Assembly: GCA_018658305.1 (NCBI GenBank)
Contig: JABHVM010000035.1
Coordinates: 1-47,903 of the forward strand
Origin: Thiotrichales bacterium
GTDB taxonomy: Bacteria; Pseudomonadota; Gammaproteobacteria; GCF-002020875
Reading direction: 5' to 3'
Length of the DNA stretch: 47,903 bases
Under the pieces are notes generated by a model, which saw only the letters and a list, made by a program, of their open reading frames with translations, was not told the origin of the DNA and made no database searches. Both the position numbers and the translations under genes were made by a program. Numbering within the stretch: the stretch's first letter is position 1; each line of letters opens with the position of its first letter. Of the stretch, positions 1 to 9,948 are shown piece by piece.

Positions 1-80
1 TCTGGCATGGACAAGAAAACAGTTATGAACAGAGTAATTGCCCAGAACAACCCTGTTGTTTGTTTATTATTCAATGACAT
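1..80 (-). CDS. MshK-like MSHA pilus biogenesis protein (N-terminus only)
   Basis: On the minus strand an ATG at 80-78 opens a frame of 26 codons that runs off the left edge. The product begins MSLNNKQTTG and continues with a hydrophobic stretch (LFWAITLFITVFLS), so it starts with a signal peptide or membrane anchor. Its start overlaps the stop of the mshJ-like gene by 14 bases, as expected for translational coupling in a pilus operon. In MSHA loci the gene after mshJ is mshK, a small inner-membrane protein. The identity rests mainly on gene order, because almost no sequence is visible. Confidence 0.5.
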   Translation of the reverse strand, partial: MSLNNKQTTGLFWAITLFITVFLSMP

Positions 81-723
81 TGATCACCCCAGAAAGAATA
101 AAAAATCTCAATTTAATCACCGCATTAGGATATTCCTCTACATCATAGCGCAACTCAGACCAACGAATATTTTCTTCCATTGCTTCAACACTATGCAAAA
201 AATCAAATGTCTGTTGAAATCCACCCCGTAGCTCAAGGAAAATTCCTGTGACACTAACTCCACGACGACTAAATTCAGCCACCCACTCCAGCTCCATAGG
301 GAGAAGGTCACCCTCAGCTAATTTGGATAGATTAACTACACGCACACCTTGCAAATTACGCAACAGAAGATTTAGCGTCTCTTCAACTGGTCGATAGCTA
401 CCTTTTCCTGCCCCTTGAGCGCGCTTAATATCGCTGTTTAACTGTTCAATTGAGCTAACTAGATCAGCCTCCTTCTGCAGAAACAGCTCTGGCTCAATAT
501 GTTTATAAGATTTCTCTAATTCAACCAACTCTATCTTATCAGCAACAACTTTCTCGTCAACTACCGCTATTTCACTTTCTAGCACCTCAATATTTTCCAT
601 CTTCACACTAACGATCACAAACCATAAAAGCAGAATAGCTATAAAAATAGCACCGCTCCAAATAGAGTGTTCTTGCAAAGATAGCGTATCAAACCTACGC
701 AATAGACGGCGAACTTTGATCAA
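67..723 (-). CDS. mshJ: MSHA biogenesis protein MshJ (PilO-like)
   Basis: 218 residues: a short basic N-terminus, one membrane helix at about residues 24-41 (WSGAIFIAILLLWFVIVSV), then a coiled coil rich in E, K and L (about 45-100) and a compact C-terminal domain. This is the plan of PilO-type proteins, which with a PilN partner link the pilus motor in the inner membrane to the outer-membrane secretin. It overlaps the upstream PilN-like gene by 4 bases. The MshJ name rests on the gene order MshI - PilN-like - this gene and on the sequence style. Confidence 0.72.
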   Translation of the reverse strand: MIKVRRLLRRFDTLSLQEHSIWSGAIFIAILLLWFVIVSVKMENIEVLESEIAVVDEKVVADKIELVELEKSYKHIEPELFLQKEADLVSSIEQLNSDIKRAQGAGKGSYRPVEETLNLLLRNLQGVRVVNLSKLAEGDLLPMELEWVAEFSRRGVSVTGIFLELRGGFQQTFDFLHSVEAMEENIRWSELRYDVEEYPNAVIKLRFFILSGVINVIE

Positions 724-1349
724 GGGCTAATCTCCTTCTCAGTTTTAAATATAGTTACCTGAAAGGAGAATCGTCCATCCGTAAATTTTTCATCCTCTGA
801 ACGAGAGAGACGCAAAAATTCTACTCTACTTTCAGAAAGAGGTGCAGAATTGGCAAGCCTATGAATATAACCCGATGGTTGGGCTGCCCCCATACTATGT
901 CCTGTTAAATAGAGCTGCTGTCCACCATTAACTATATTAAATGAGGTAAGGTAAGTATCCTCTTCAACCGTGAGTGCTAGAGATTCCAATAACGGAGAGA
1001 ATCCGCTTCGGCTAAATATACTCTTAGCAGCCATAACTTTAACTGTCTCCTCAAGTTGAGATTTTCTATTATTTAGCCCACTAATGCGCTGCTTAATCTT
1101 ATCCACCTCTTGCGTTAGCTCTACCGTACTGTTTTTCACTCTATCTATCTGCTCTTCAACATTTACACTCTGTTGCTGCAAAAAGCGGTGTTGACTATTC
1201 ATCTCAGTCTCTACGTTACCCAATATATTTATATATACAAATTCTGCACATATAAGTATAAGCAGTGCAGCCACTCCTCCGCGCCACTCTCTCCAGCGAT
1301 TACCATGGAGCATACTTTCATCAAACAGATTTATATGTTGTTTTGCCAT
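720..1349 (-). CDS. PilN-family pilus assembly protein (MshI2-like)
   Basis: 209 residues starting MAKQHINLFDES; the early INLF element is typical of PilN proteins and in type IV pili binds the PilM ATPase-like protein. One membrane helix at about 26-44, a periplasmic coiled coil at about 50-105, then a ferredoxin-like fold domain. It lies 3 bases after mshI and overlaps mshJ by 4 bases, so the three genes form a tight operon read leftward. Expected role: inner-membrane platform of an MSHA-type IV pilus. Confidence 0.75.
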   Translation of the reverse strand: MAKQHINLFDESMLHGNRWREWRGGVAALLILICAEFVYINILGNVETEMNSQHRFLQQQSVNVEEQIDRVKNSTVELTQEVDKIKQRISGLNNRKSQLEETVKVMAAKSIFSRSGFSPLLESLALTVEEDTYLTSFNIVNGGQQLYLTGHSMGAAQPSGYIHRLANSAPLSESRVEFLRLSRSEDEKFTDGRFSFQVTIFKTEKEISP

Positions 1350-1352
1350 AAA

Positions 1353-2255
1353 TTACTGCTCCATTCCCTCATAAGCAACCCCTAACGCAGGTAGACAACG
1401 CACATCTATCAAGCCATGAGAGAGCTCTTCAACCACAAGTTCGGTCTCTTCTGCCAACGCCTCAACCAAGTCAGGAGAACTACTTACCGTTGAGGTGACC
1501 AACAAGCGTTGAGCACTTCCACCATCACAATGACGAGCACAAAATATAATGAAGCGTCCCACTTCTGTAACCAACCTCTCCGGCCAAGACTCGTCTTCAC
1601 TCCAGCTTCCAGATCCAGGAAGATGAGTTGCGCCATAGTTCAACTCTCGAGTACGATACAATACCCCATTAACCATATGAATAAAAACTGTTTTATGAGG
1701 AAATATTGCGAGCAACATAGTCGGAACCTTTATATCTTCAATAGCCTTAAGAAGAGATCGTAACCCCAACTCAACACTTGTAACCGATTTAATATTCAAA
1801 CCGGCATCATATACCATCTCGGTAATATTTTTGATTGCACTCCTATCAGCTATAACCACAAAAATCAGTGGCGATGTTATATTTCCCTGTCCAGGCATGG
1901 GGTAAGATCGAATAATGGAGTTCTCAACATCTATATCTACAAGATCTTTTATCTGCCAACGCAGGGCAGCATCGATCTCATCTTTATTCACCTGAGGAGT
2001 AGGCACTTGCAAGAGATTATAATTGGTATGGTTCATTACAACCGTTGCGGGTATTGAGTGAAGCTTATGCTTTGAGACAATCTTCCGAAGCATCCTGGTT
2101 TGAGACTTCTCTCCCTGTACAGAAAAGAATTCCACCTTTGGTGTCGGTTTACTCTTTAGTCCAGGATAGGCAATACATATCCCATCCTCATACAGAGAAA
2201 TCCCGACCCCAAATCCATTTTCAATAACAGATGAGCGCTTTAATGAAATATTCAT
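1353..2255 (-). CDS. mshI: MSHA biogenesis protein MshI (PilM-like)
   Basis: 300 residues without a membrane helix and with the actin-like ATPase layout of PilM/MshI. The segment ALRWQIKDLVDIDVENSII matches the family region just after the first subdomain. PilM-type proteins sit in the cytoplasm and bind the PilN N-terminus. This is the first gene of the visible msh operon. The ATG at 2255 follows a long A+T-rich leader. Length is normal for the family. Confidence 0.78.
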   Translation of the reverse strand: MNISLKRSSVIENGFGVGISLYEDGICIAYPGLKSKPTPKVEFFSVQGEKSQTRMLRKIVSKHKLHSIPATVVMNHTNYNLLQVPTPQVNKDEIDAALRWQIKDLVDIDVENSIIRSYPMPGQGNITSPLIFVVIADRSAIKNITEMVYDAGLNIKSVTSVELGLRSLLKAIEDIKVPTMLLAIFPHKTVFIHMVNGVLYRTRELNYGATHLPGSGSWSEDESWPERLVTEVGRFIIFCARHCDGGSAQRLLVTSTVSSSPDLVEALAEETELVVEELSHGLIDVRCLPALGVAYEGMEQ

Positions 2256-2499
2256 TAGAAGAGTAACACCTTAAATAACTTGCTCATTACTACTATTACA
2301 CGAATTATTCTCTTCTCTGCGCCAAAGAAATCTTATCTTGCTCATCATATAATGTTTATCCTTGTTTTTGAAAGAAGCTTCCATGGGACTTATGTTAAAA
2401 AAGGACGAGAAGCGGGCACACTGTAATCGAATATTACAGACCAATTATACGTCAAATCAGCTAAAAAGTCAATAAAACTATAATTATCAAAAAAACAGG
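2256..2499. other. Intergenic region between divergent msh operon and rpmB
   Basis: A+T-rich stretch upstream of the leftward mshI gene. No convincing ORF is visible on either strand and no strong hairpin was seen. It must carry the msh promoter on the minus strand, but I could not pick one -35/-10 pair above the A+T background. The rpmB promoter begins at its right edge. Confidence 0.5.
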
Positions 2500-2528
2500 T
2501 TGCATTCGCTTAAATTGTTAGGCATAAT
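2500..2528 (+). promoter_or_regulatory. Sigma-70-type promoter of rpmB-rpmG
   Basis: TTGCAT (2500-2505) and CATAAT (2523-2528) are separated by 17 bases, 47 bases before the rpmB start. Each hexamer departs from consensus but the spacing is ideal and a ribosomal-protein operon follows directly. A GGAGAG ribosome-binding site precedes the ATG. Confidence 0.55.
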
Positions 2529-2575
2529 CTGCGCTCAATTTTATAAGCATAGAAAATATTAGTTGGAGAGCTGTT

Positions 2576-2812
2576 ATGTCCAGAGTATGTCAGGTTACAG
2601 GTAAACGCCCAGTTGCGGGAAACAATGTGTCACATGCACACAATAAGACTCGTCGTCGTTTTTTGCCGAATCTTCACACCCATAAATTTTGGGTTGAGAA
2701 CGAGAATCGTTGGGTGAAACTACGCCTCACCAGCAAGGGGATGCGTATTATTGATAAGAAGGGAATCGACTCTGTATTAGCAGATATGCGCTCCCGCGGC
2801 GAAAAAGTTTAA
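2576..2812 (+). CDS. rpmB: 50S ribosomal protein L28
   Basis: 78 residues, the full usual length. It begins [21 protein letters not shown], the hallmark start of L28, and contains the conserved segments [12 protein letters not shown] and [11 protein letters not shown]. It is part of the large ribosomal subunit and binds 23S rRNA. It is the first gene of the usual rpmB-rpmG pair, with a good GGAGAG ribosome-binding site. Confidence 0.98.
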   Translation: MSRVCQVTGKRPVAGNNVSHAHNKTRRRFLPNLHTHKFWVENENRWVKLRLTSKGMRIIDKKGIDSVLADMRSRGEKV

Positions 2813-2866
2813 CTCTACGACTGCTCAATGGCATTCGTAGTCATCTAAGGATAAAAGGAAAATATT

Positions 2867-3022
2867 ATGCGCGATAAGATAAAACTAGTATCTAGTGCTG
2901 GAACAGGTTTCTACTACACTACTACAAAAAATAAACGCACTATGCCTGAAAAGATGGAGATCAAAAAGTATGATCCTCGTGTCCGCAAGCATGTAATGTT
3001 TAAAGAGGCTAAAATCAAATAA
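2867..3022 (+). CDS. rpmG: 50S ribosomal protein L33
   Basis: 51 residues, read by translating from the ATG at 2867. It begins [20 protein letters not shown] and contains [17 protein letters not shown], standard for L33. It lacks the two CxxC pairs, so it is the zinc-free form. It follows rpmB by 54 bases, with AAAAGGAAAA before the ATG, and is followed by a clear intrinsic terminator. Confidence 0.97.
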   Translation: MRDKIKLVSSAGTGFYYTTTKNKRTMPEKMEIKKYDPRVRKHVMFKEAKIK

Positions 3023-3057
3023 TTTAGTATCTAAATAAATAGTGCCTAATAAAAGAA

Positions 3058-3080
3058 CCCGCTTGCTGCGGGTTTTTTTT
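3058..3080 (+). terminator. Rho-independent terminator after rpmG
   Basis: A 5-bp G+C stem CCCGC / GCGGG with a TTGCT loop (3058-3072) is followed by eight T residues (3073-3080). It ends the rpmB-rpmG transcript just before mutM. Confidence 0.9.
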
Positions 3081-3115
3081 ATGCAACACAGTACGCTTAA
3101 TAGAAGAGAATAGAG

Positions 3116-3955
3116 ATGCCAGAACTACCTGAAGTTGAAACTACGCGCCGAGGAATTGAGCCGTTCGCCGTTGGAGAGAGGGTAGTGAAACTAACTATTC
3201 GCCAGAGACAGCTTCGCTGGCTAATACCTGACGGAGTAGAGAAGGAGATAACAGACGGCAACGGCTTTATGATTACCAGCGTTAAACGACGGGCAAAATA
3301 TCTACTACTCGAAGGAGAAGAGTACGGAACTATTATCATCCACCTCGGAATGACTGGCACGCTAAGGGTGCTAAATATAGATGAACCAGTAGAGAAACAT
3401 GACCATATTGATATAGAGCTCAGCAATAATAAAATATTGCGTTACCGTGATCCACGCCGTTTTGGAGCTTTTATCTGGACGACCGAAGAGATAGAGAGCC
3501 ATCCGCTATTTATCAAGATGGGGATAGAGCCTGTACTATATGGGCACAGTGCCACCGAAGTTGGAGAGCATCTCTACGCTAAATCCAGAAAACGAAAAAC
3601 TGCGATAAAAGTATTCATAATGAACCAACATATCATAACAGGGGTTGGAAACATATACGCCTGTGAAGCACTATTTAGCTGCGGCATAAACCCAACCATA
3701 GGGTGCAATATAGTCTCCGCAAAAAGTTACCAAAAGTTAGCTGAGACCATTCAAAAGATTTTAACTAAGGCGATTAAGAGTGGAGGAACAACTCTCCAAG
3801 ATTTCCGCAACAGCGATGGCAAACCTGGTTATTTTCAACAACAACTCCAAGTATATGGACAGACAGATGCGGCGTGCACTATATGCTCCACATCTATTAA
3901 AAAGATCACTCAGGCACAACGCTCAACTTGGTACTGTCCGCAATGTCAGAAATAG
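3116..3955 (+). CDS. mutM: Formamidopyrimidine-DNA glycosylase
   Basis: 279 residues. The mature N-terminus Pro2-Glu3 (MPELPEVET) carries the catalytic amine and acid of the Fpg family. Further marks are HLGMTG, the helix-two-turn-helix region (NQHIITGVGNIYACEALF) and a C-terminal zinc finger of four cysteines (CTIC ... CPQC). The enzyme removes oxidised purines such as 8-oxoguanine from DNA and nicks the backbone. It is complete, and rpmG-mutM is a common gammaproteobacterial order. Confidence 0.97.
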   Translation: MPELPEVETTRRGIEPFAVGERVVKLTIRQRQLRWLIPDGVEKEITDGNGFMITSVKRRAKYLLLEGEEYGTIIIHLGMTGTLRVLNIDEPVEKHDHIDIELSNNKILRYRDPRRFGAFIWTTEEIESHPLFIKMGIEPVLYGHSATEVGEHLYAKSRKRKTAIKVFIMNQHIITGVGNIYACEALFSCGINPTIGCNIVSAKSYQKLAETIQKILTKAIKSGGTTLQDFRNSDGKPGYFQQQLQVYGQTDAACTICSTSIKKITQAQRSTWYCPQCQK

Positions 3956-3966
3956 CTTCGGTATAA

Positions 3967-4416
3967 TCAGAAATCGATCTGACGCAATCCTTCATAGAGA
4001 ATTACTGCTGCAGCATTTGATAAATTCATACTTCTGCTCTCTTCAACCATAGGAATACGGATTTTCTGCTGCACTGGAAGATTATCCAACAGAGGTTTGG
4101 GAAGTCCACGCGTCTCTGGTCCAAAGAGAAACAGATCCTCCGCTCTGTATGTCGGAGCAGTATAGCGCTGCGTGGCATGGGTGGTTGCAGCAAACACTCG
4201 TTGCTGATCAAATTTAGCGAGACACTCATCTAACGACTCGTACTCCTCTACAGAGACATACTCAAGATAATCTAAGCCAGCTCTACGCAGGCGCTTCTCA
4301 TCCATCTCAAATCCAAGCGGATGGATTAGGTGAAGGTTAGTTCCAGTGTTAGCGCAGAGACGGATGATATTCCCTGTATTAGGTGCTATCTCTGGCTCAT
4401 AGAGGATAATATGCAA
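3967..4416 (-). CDS. trmL: tRNA (cytidine(34)-2'-O)-methyltransferase TrmL
   Basis: 149 residues, a single SPOUT-fold domain. It starts MHIILYEPEIAPNTGNIIRLCANTG, with the family motif NTGNI(I/A)R, and ends with the knot region RIPM...SMNLSNAAAVILYE. It methylates the ribose of the wobble nucleotide in certain tRNA-Leu species. It faces mutM tail to tail and is divergent from the S24 gene. Confidence 0.93.
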   Translation of the reverse strand: MHIILYEPEIAPNTGNIIRLCANTGTNLHLIHPLGFEMDEKRLRRAGLDYLEYVSVEEYESLDECLAKFDQQRVFAATTHATQRYTAPTYRAEDLFLFGPETRGLPKPLLDNLPVQQKIRIPMVEESRSMNLSNAAAVILYEGLRQIDF

Positions 4417-4459
4417 CTGCTTCTCCCTGTTTTATTCCTGAATCTGTTAAAATAGATGG

Positions 4460-4864
4460 ATGGATATACATATACCGACTACAGCTTGTGAAGAGAAAGA
4501 GCCATTCGCCCTTCAGGTACTTGGCGAAAGCATGGCACCAGAATTTGGTGATGGTGCAGTAATAATTATAGACCCAGGATATCCTGTAGTAAATGGTTCG
4601 TATGCACTAGTCAACTACAAAGATGAGTATCATTTTCGCCAGCTAGTGAAACGAGGAGATACTTCATACCTCGTCCCACTGAATAGCCACTTTCCATCTC
4701 TTGAACTCAGTGAACCGTTTGAGGTACGAGGTATTATTACTCAACAAAACCATAAGCGCACCATCATCCATTATGACTATCCGAAAGATGGAGTTATTAA
4801 GCGTAAAGAGAGTGAACGCAGCAAGAGAAGAAGAGAGCGTCGAGAAGCCAATAAATCTGGATAG
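4460..4864 (+). CDS. S24 (LexA-type) peptidase-like protein without a DNA-binding domain
   Basis: 134 residues covering only the LexA/UmuD-like C-terminal fold. GESMAP (about residues 22-27) holds the position of the catalytic serine. Aligned by eye with LexA, the segment DEYHFRQLVKRG puts arginine where LexA has the catalytic lysine; a lysine lies three residues further on. The C-terminus is a highly basic tail (RKESERSKRRRERRE), which could bind nucleic acid. There is no N-terminal helix-turn-helix. Self-cleavage is therefore doubtful. It sits 43 bases from trmL, divergent. Confidence 0.7.
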   Translation: MDIHIPTTACEEKEPFALQVLGESMAPEFGDGAVIIIDPGYPVVNGSYALVNYKDEYHFRQLVKRGDTSYLVPLNSHFPSLELSEPFEVRGIITQQNHKRTIIHYDYPKDGVIKRKESERSKRRRERREANKSG

Positions 4865-4895
4865 CTATTATAGCCTGCAGATCGATCTCCTGCAG

Positions 4896-5144
<249 letters not shown>

Positions 5145-5171
5145 TTAACTCCATACCTACTATTAAATATT

Positions 5172-5345
5172 TTAAATTAAGTAACTATTCAGCTCACCTT
5201 TAAAATTCACCATCTCTGCGTTACAAAATTATCATATATAAATATATACTCAAACTTTGCGCCTTGATCTGATGAATTTTAAAGGCAATCTGAACAGTTA
5301 CAGTTACAACTGCAACTGAATAGTTACAATTATAACATATAAAAT
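5172..5345. repeat. Intergenic element with nested inverted repeats
   Basis: The gap between the ferredoxin and coaD holds two nested inverted pairs: GTAACTATTCAG (5181-5192) with CTGAATAGTTAC (5316-5327), and CCTTTAAAATTCA (5197-5209) with TGAATTTTAAAGG (5273-5285). A near copy CTGAACAGTTAC lies at 5290-5301. The order outer-inner-inner-outer gives a large folded structure of about 150 bases. No ORF is inside. It could be a decayed miniature element or a structured 3' region of the coaD operon. Confidence 0.5.
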
Positions 5346-5351
5346 TTAATT

Positions 5352-6455
<1,104 letters not shown>

Positions 6456-6459
<4 letters not shown>

Positions 6460-7826
6460 TGCACATCCTTCTCTTCGATAGCGCTCTTCTTCTTAACCTC
6501 TCCACCAACTATAACTGTTACCATCTCTGCTGGGCGAACTCTGCGTTTAAATGCATCTTTAATACTGGCCGCACTCACAGCATTGATTTTACGATTAAAA
6601 TCATCCAGATAACTGTCTGGAAGTCCGTAAAAACCGATCACCCCAAGATAGCTCACAATCTTTTTATTGCTATCTATACGCAGCGGAAAACCTCCGGTTA
6701 TATTCTTCTTAGAGTTTTCAAGGTCATCTAACGCTGGACCATGCTCAATAAAATCTGCGATAGTTTTACGCAACACCTCTAGCGCCTCATCTCTACTCTC
6801 ATTTTTGGTTTGCAATCCAGCTTGGAACGGACCAGCTCTGCGCATTGGGGAGAAGTAACTATATGCACTATATGCAAGCCCTCTATTCTCACGCACTTCT
6901 TCAGAAATTTTAGAGACTAATCCACTTCCACCAAGAATATGGTTCCCAACATAGAGATCAAAATAGTCTATATCTCCTCGCTTCACTACAGGATGCCCAA
7001 GCAAAATATGGCTCTGTACTGATGGATACTCTATATATTCTTCCTCACCAGCTTGCGCAGTTATTGGAGCAGCAATTTCTGCCGCTGCTTCACCAGCAGG
7101 CAGTGCTCCCACAACTTGCTCAGCTATCTCCTTAGCTCTCCCTCTATCAACAGCGCCAACAATTGCTACCAATGCATTATTGCCAACATAGTAACGAGCA
7201 TGGAATGATTTAAGATTATTGCGTTTTATAGATTTAACGCTCTGCTCTGTCCCACCAGATGGCTCTGCATAAGGGTGGGAGCCATACATCATCCGAAAAA
7301 ACTTTTTACTCGCGATAGTTGACGGAGACTGCTTCTGCGCTTGAATCCCTATAAGTTGGCGATTTCGCTCCCGCTCAAACGCACTTTCTGGAAAATATGG
7401 GCGATGAATAAGATCAGCCGTAACCTCCAGAGCTGAATTTAAGAGCCTCTCATCACTAAGGCTACGCAATGAAACAACAGCCATATCTCGGAGAGAGCTT
7501 GCACCAAGAACTGCCCCTAAACTGCCAATAGTCTCAGCAATAGCCTCTTCACCTCGCTCACCAGCGCCAGCGGATAGGAGAGCATTAGTCATAGATGCGA
7601 TACCGCTCTGCTTGCCATCCCGCGCGCTTCCTGCATCAAATATAACTCTAACATCCACCATCGGTAGATCTGGAGTATGCACATAGAGAACTGTAGCTCC
7701 ATTTGAAGTACTCCAACGCTCAATATCTGGGCTTGCGCTCGCTTGCTGCAGAGAGATAGCACTAATTAGAGATAGCAATCCTATGGTGGATTTTAAAAAA
7801 TTTCCCTGCTGTGATTTTCTATTCAT
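6456..7826 (-). CDS. M16 family peptidase-like protein, non-catalytic partner
   Basis: 456 residues with an N-terminal signal peptide (LLSLISAISLQQASA). Two insulinase-like domains are present, but the zinc motif HxxEH is absent: the equivalent region reads GSARDGKQSGIASMTNALL. This is the usual non-catalytic half of a two-gene M16B peptidase, where active and inactive subunits build a clamshell chamber. It overlaps the catalytic subunit gene by 8 bases and rsmD by 4. Likely periplasmic; the substrate is unknown. Confidence 0.88.
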
Positions 7827-9204
7827 TACTATCTCCCTCTGAGCTAGGTGCCGGCTTTGATGACTCTAATGGTAGAGGGTCTAGAATAGCTGTTGTTACT
7901 CTATCTAATATAATATATTTATTTGCTACAGCCATAACCTGCTCCGCAGTCACTTTACGCACTAGTTCTGCATAACGATCTGCCTCTCTCCAACTCAGAC
8001 CAACCGTCTCCAACTCACCCATCTGCATCGCCTGATAAAAGACTGAATCTTGTTCGAAAACTTTATCTGCTACAACCTTAGCCTTTACTATATCCAGCTC
8101 TCTCTTAGTCACGAGGTTTATCTTTAGCTCTTTCAACTCTTGAAGCAGTGCACTCTTAATCTCAGCAACAGTGTGTCCATCACTTGGAACTCCATCAACT
8201 AAAAATAGAGTTTGTAGCCTATCATAAAGGTCATAGCCAGCGCCGGCACTTGCTGCTATCTCTGTCCCTCTTACTAAATGCTTACCTAAACGAGAACTAT
8301 CTCCACCATCCAAAATATAAGCCATAACCTCTAACGCATAAGGCTCCCACTCCTCCTCTGCCGTCACTACAGAGGGGGTTGGAAAGCCCATAATTAGATA
8401 TGGAAGCTTTGCTGGAACCTTTACCACGACCTCCCTTGGGCCCAACTGCTCAATCTCAACTCTTGGTTTTGGCGGCACAAGGTCTGAACGCTGAAGTGGG
8501 CCATAATATTTTTTAGCCATCTCAATAACCGCAACAGGATCCACATCACCAGCAATTACTAGAGTTGCATTATTAGGTGCATACCACTTCTCATACCAAC
8601 TACGCATATCTGCAACAGTGTAGTTCTCAATATCATTCATCCATCCTATTACTGGATTATGGTATGGGCTCGTCTGAAATGCTGTTGCCATAAACTGTTC
8701 ATAGGTGAGAGAAGTAGGCTTATCATCGGTGCGCATTCGGCGCTCCTCTTGCACTACCTCTCGCTCTTTTATGAACTCCTCTTCAGGTAGCGTGAGATTA
8801 CGCATTCGGTCTGACTCAAGCTCCATACTAATTTCCAAACGACTCTTCTCTAGCCGTTGAAAGTATGCAGTATAGTCAGCTCCAGTAAATGCATTTTCAC
8901 GCCCTCCATTCACAGAGATGATTTCAGAGAACTCATTAGGGCCATGCTTTTCCGTCCCCTTAAACATCATATGTTCTAACATATGAGAGAGGCCGGTAAT
9001 TCCTTCAACCTCATAACTCGCTCCAACTTTATACCAAATTTGTGAAACTACTACGGGAGCACGATGATCCTCTTTGACCAGAACTTTAAGTCCATTACTA
9101 AGCACTACTTCGGTTACCGTCTCCTTCTCAACAGCAGTTACCGTAGTCGTTACCAACAACAGTGCCGCTGTGTACAATGAACAACTTTTACTTATCAAAC
9201 TCAT
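7819..9204 (-). CDS. M16 family zinc peptidase, catalytic subunit
   Basis: The zinc site HMLEHMMFKG gives HxxEH, with the downstream glutamate in ELESDRMRNL. A signal peptide follows the chosen start (MSLISKSCSLYTAALLLVTTTVTA); an in-frame extension back to 9273 adds 23 residues without a better start. About 461 residues, normal for the processing-peptidase-like bacterial M16B group. It pairs with the overlapping non-catalytic gene. Expected to work in the periplasm on small proteins or peptides. Confidence 0.93.
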   Translation of the reverse strand: MSLISKSCSLYTAALLLVTTTVTAVEKETVTEVVLSNGLKVLVKEDHRAPVVVSQIWYKVGASYEVEGITGLSHMLEHMMFKGTEKHGPNEFSEIISVNGGRENAFTGADYTAYFQRLEKSRLEISMELESDRMRNLTLPEEEFIKEREVVQEERRMRTDDKPTSLTYEQFMATAFQTSPYHNPVIGWMNDIENYTVADMRSWYEKWYAPNNATLVIAGDVDPVAVIEMAKKYYGPLQRSDLVPPKPRVEIEQLGPREVVVKVPAKLPYLIMGFPTPSVVTAEEEWEPYALEVMAYILDGGDSSRLGKHLVRGTEIAASAGAGYDLYDRLQTLFLVDGVPSDGHTVAEIKSALLQELKELKINLVTKRELDIVKAKVVADKVFEQDSVFYQAMQMGELETVGLSWREADRYAELVRKVTAEQVMAVANKYIILDRVTTAILDPLPLESSKPAPSSEGDSNE

Positions 9205-9305
9205 CACTTTTATTAATCCTATTTTATGCACTCTTTTAATCCAATAAACCCATAATTGTACCATTAACAGCATCCACCCGAAGTTTCTCTACTGCTTATT
9301 TGCCC

Positions 9306-9908
9306 TTATCGTAACTGCTTCCTTATCTTCTTTATTAAGCGGGGTATAAATGCAACTATTGCAATCAAAGTTAGTGCTATCATAATATTTTGCACTAACG
9401 ACTCACCACCTTTAAACGCCTCTGATCCCGCATACCCTAAGTATGTATAGGCAAAAGCACCTGGCAGCATAAATATCCAAGTTGCAACAATGTAATGAAG
9501 CAGTGGAATTTTAGTTAATCCCAATACATAATTAAGAATAGTAAATGGAAACAGTGGTACTAAGCGAGTAAAAGCGACAAAGCGCCAACCTTCACTATCT
9601 ACTCCATCCAATATCTTTGTAATTTTATCTCCTGCGCGCTGCTTCACCCAGTCAGAAACTAAATAACGAGATATTAAAAATGCAAACGAAGCTCCAATTG
9701 TTGCCCCAGTAAGGTTAATCAGAGAGCCATATATTGGACCAAACAGAGCTCCTCCTACTATAGTTAAAACTGTACCTGGAATGAACAAAACTGTTGCCAG
9801 CGCATAAAGTAAGATAAAAAATAGAGGTGCCCACAACCCCGCTCTCTCTAACCAAAGCTCAACTTGATCTTGGTTAATGTAGTCGCGATAGCTCCATACT
9901 ACAGCCAC
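9306..9908 (-). CDS. TVP38/TMEM64 (DedA-like) membrane protein
   Basis: About 200 residues with five or six membrane helices. The family signature is clear: LFIPGTVLTIVGGALFGPIYGSLINLTGATIGA and FVAFTRLVPLFPFTILNYVLGLT. The only conventional start is the GTG at 9908, but the frame stays open upstream and encodes more of a hydrophobic helix (KKIITTLLFGVLV). A GGGGG lies just ahead of an ATT codon, so an AUU start near 9945 is possible. Genes of this family are often next to or fused with mercuric-reductase-like flavoproteins, one of which lies at 29435. Exact function is unknown. Confidence 0.85.
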   Translation of the reverse strand: MAVVWSYRDYINQDQVELWLERAGLWAPLFFILLYALATVLFIPGTVLTIVGGALFGPIYGSLINLTGATIGASFAFLISRYLVSDWVKQRAGDKITKILDGVDSEGWRFVAFTRLVPLFPFTILNYVLGLTKIPLLHYIVATWIFMLPGAFAYTYLGYAGSEAFKGGESLVQNIMIALTLIAIVAFIPRLIKKIRKQLR

Positions 9909-9948
9909 TAGAACACCAAATAAGAGAGTAGTTATAATTTTCTTAATA

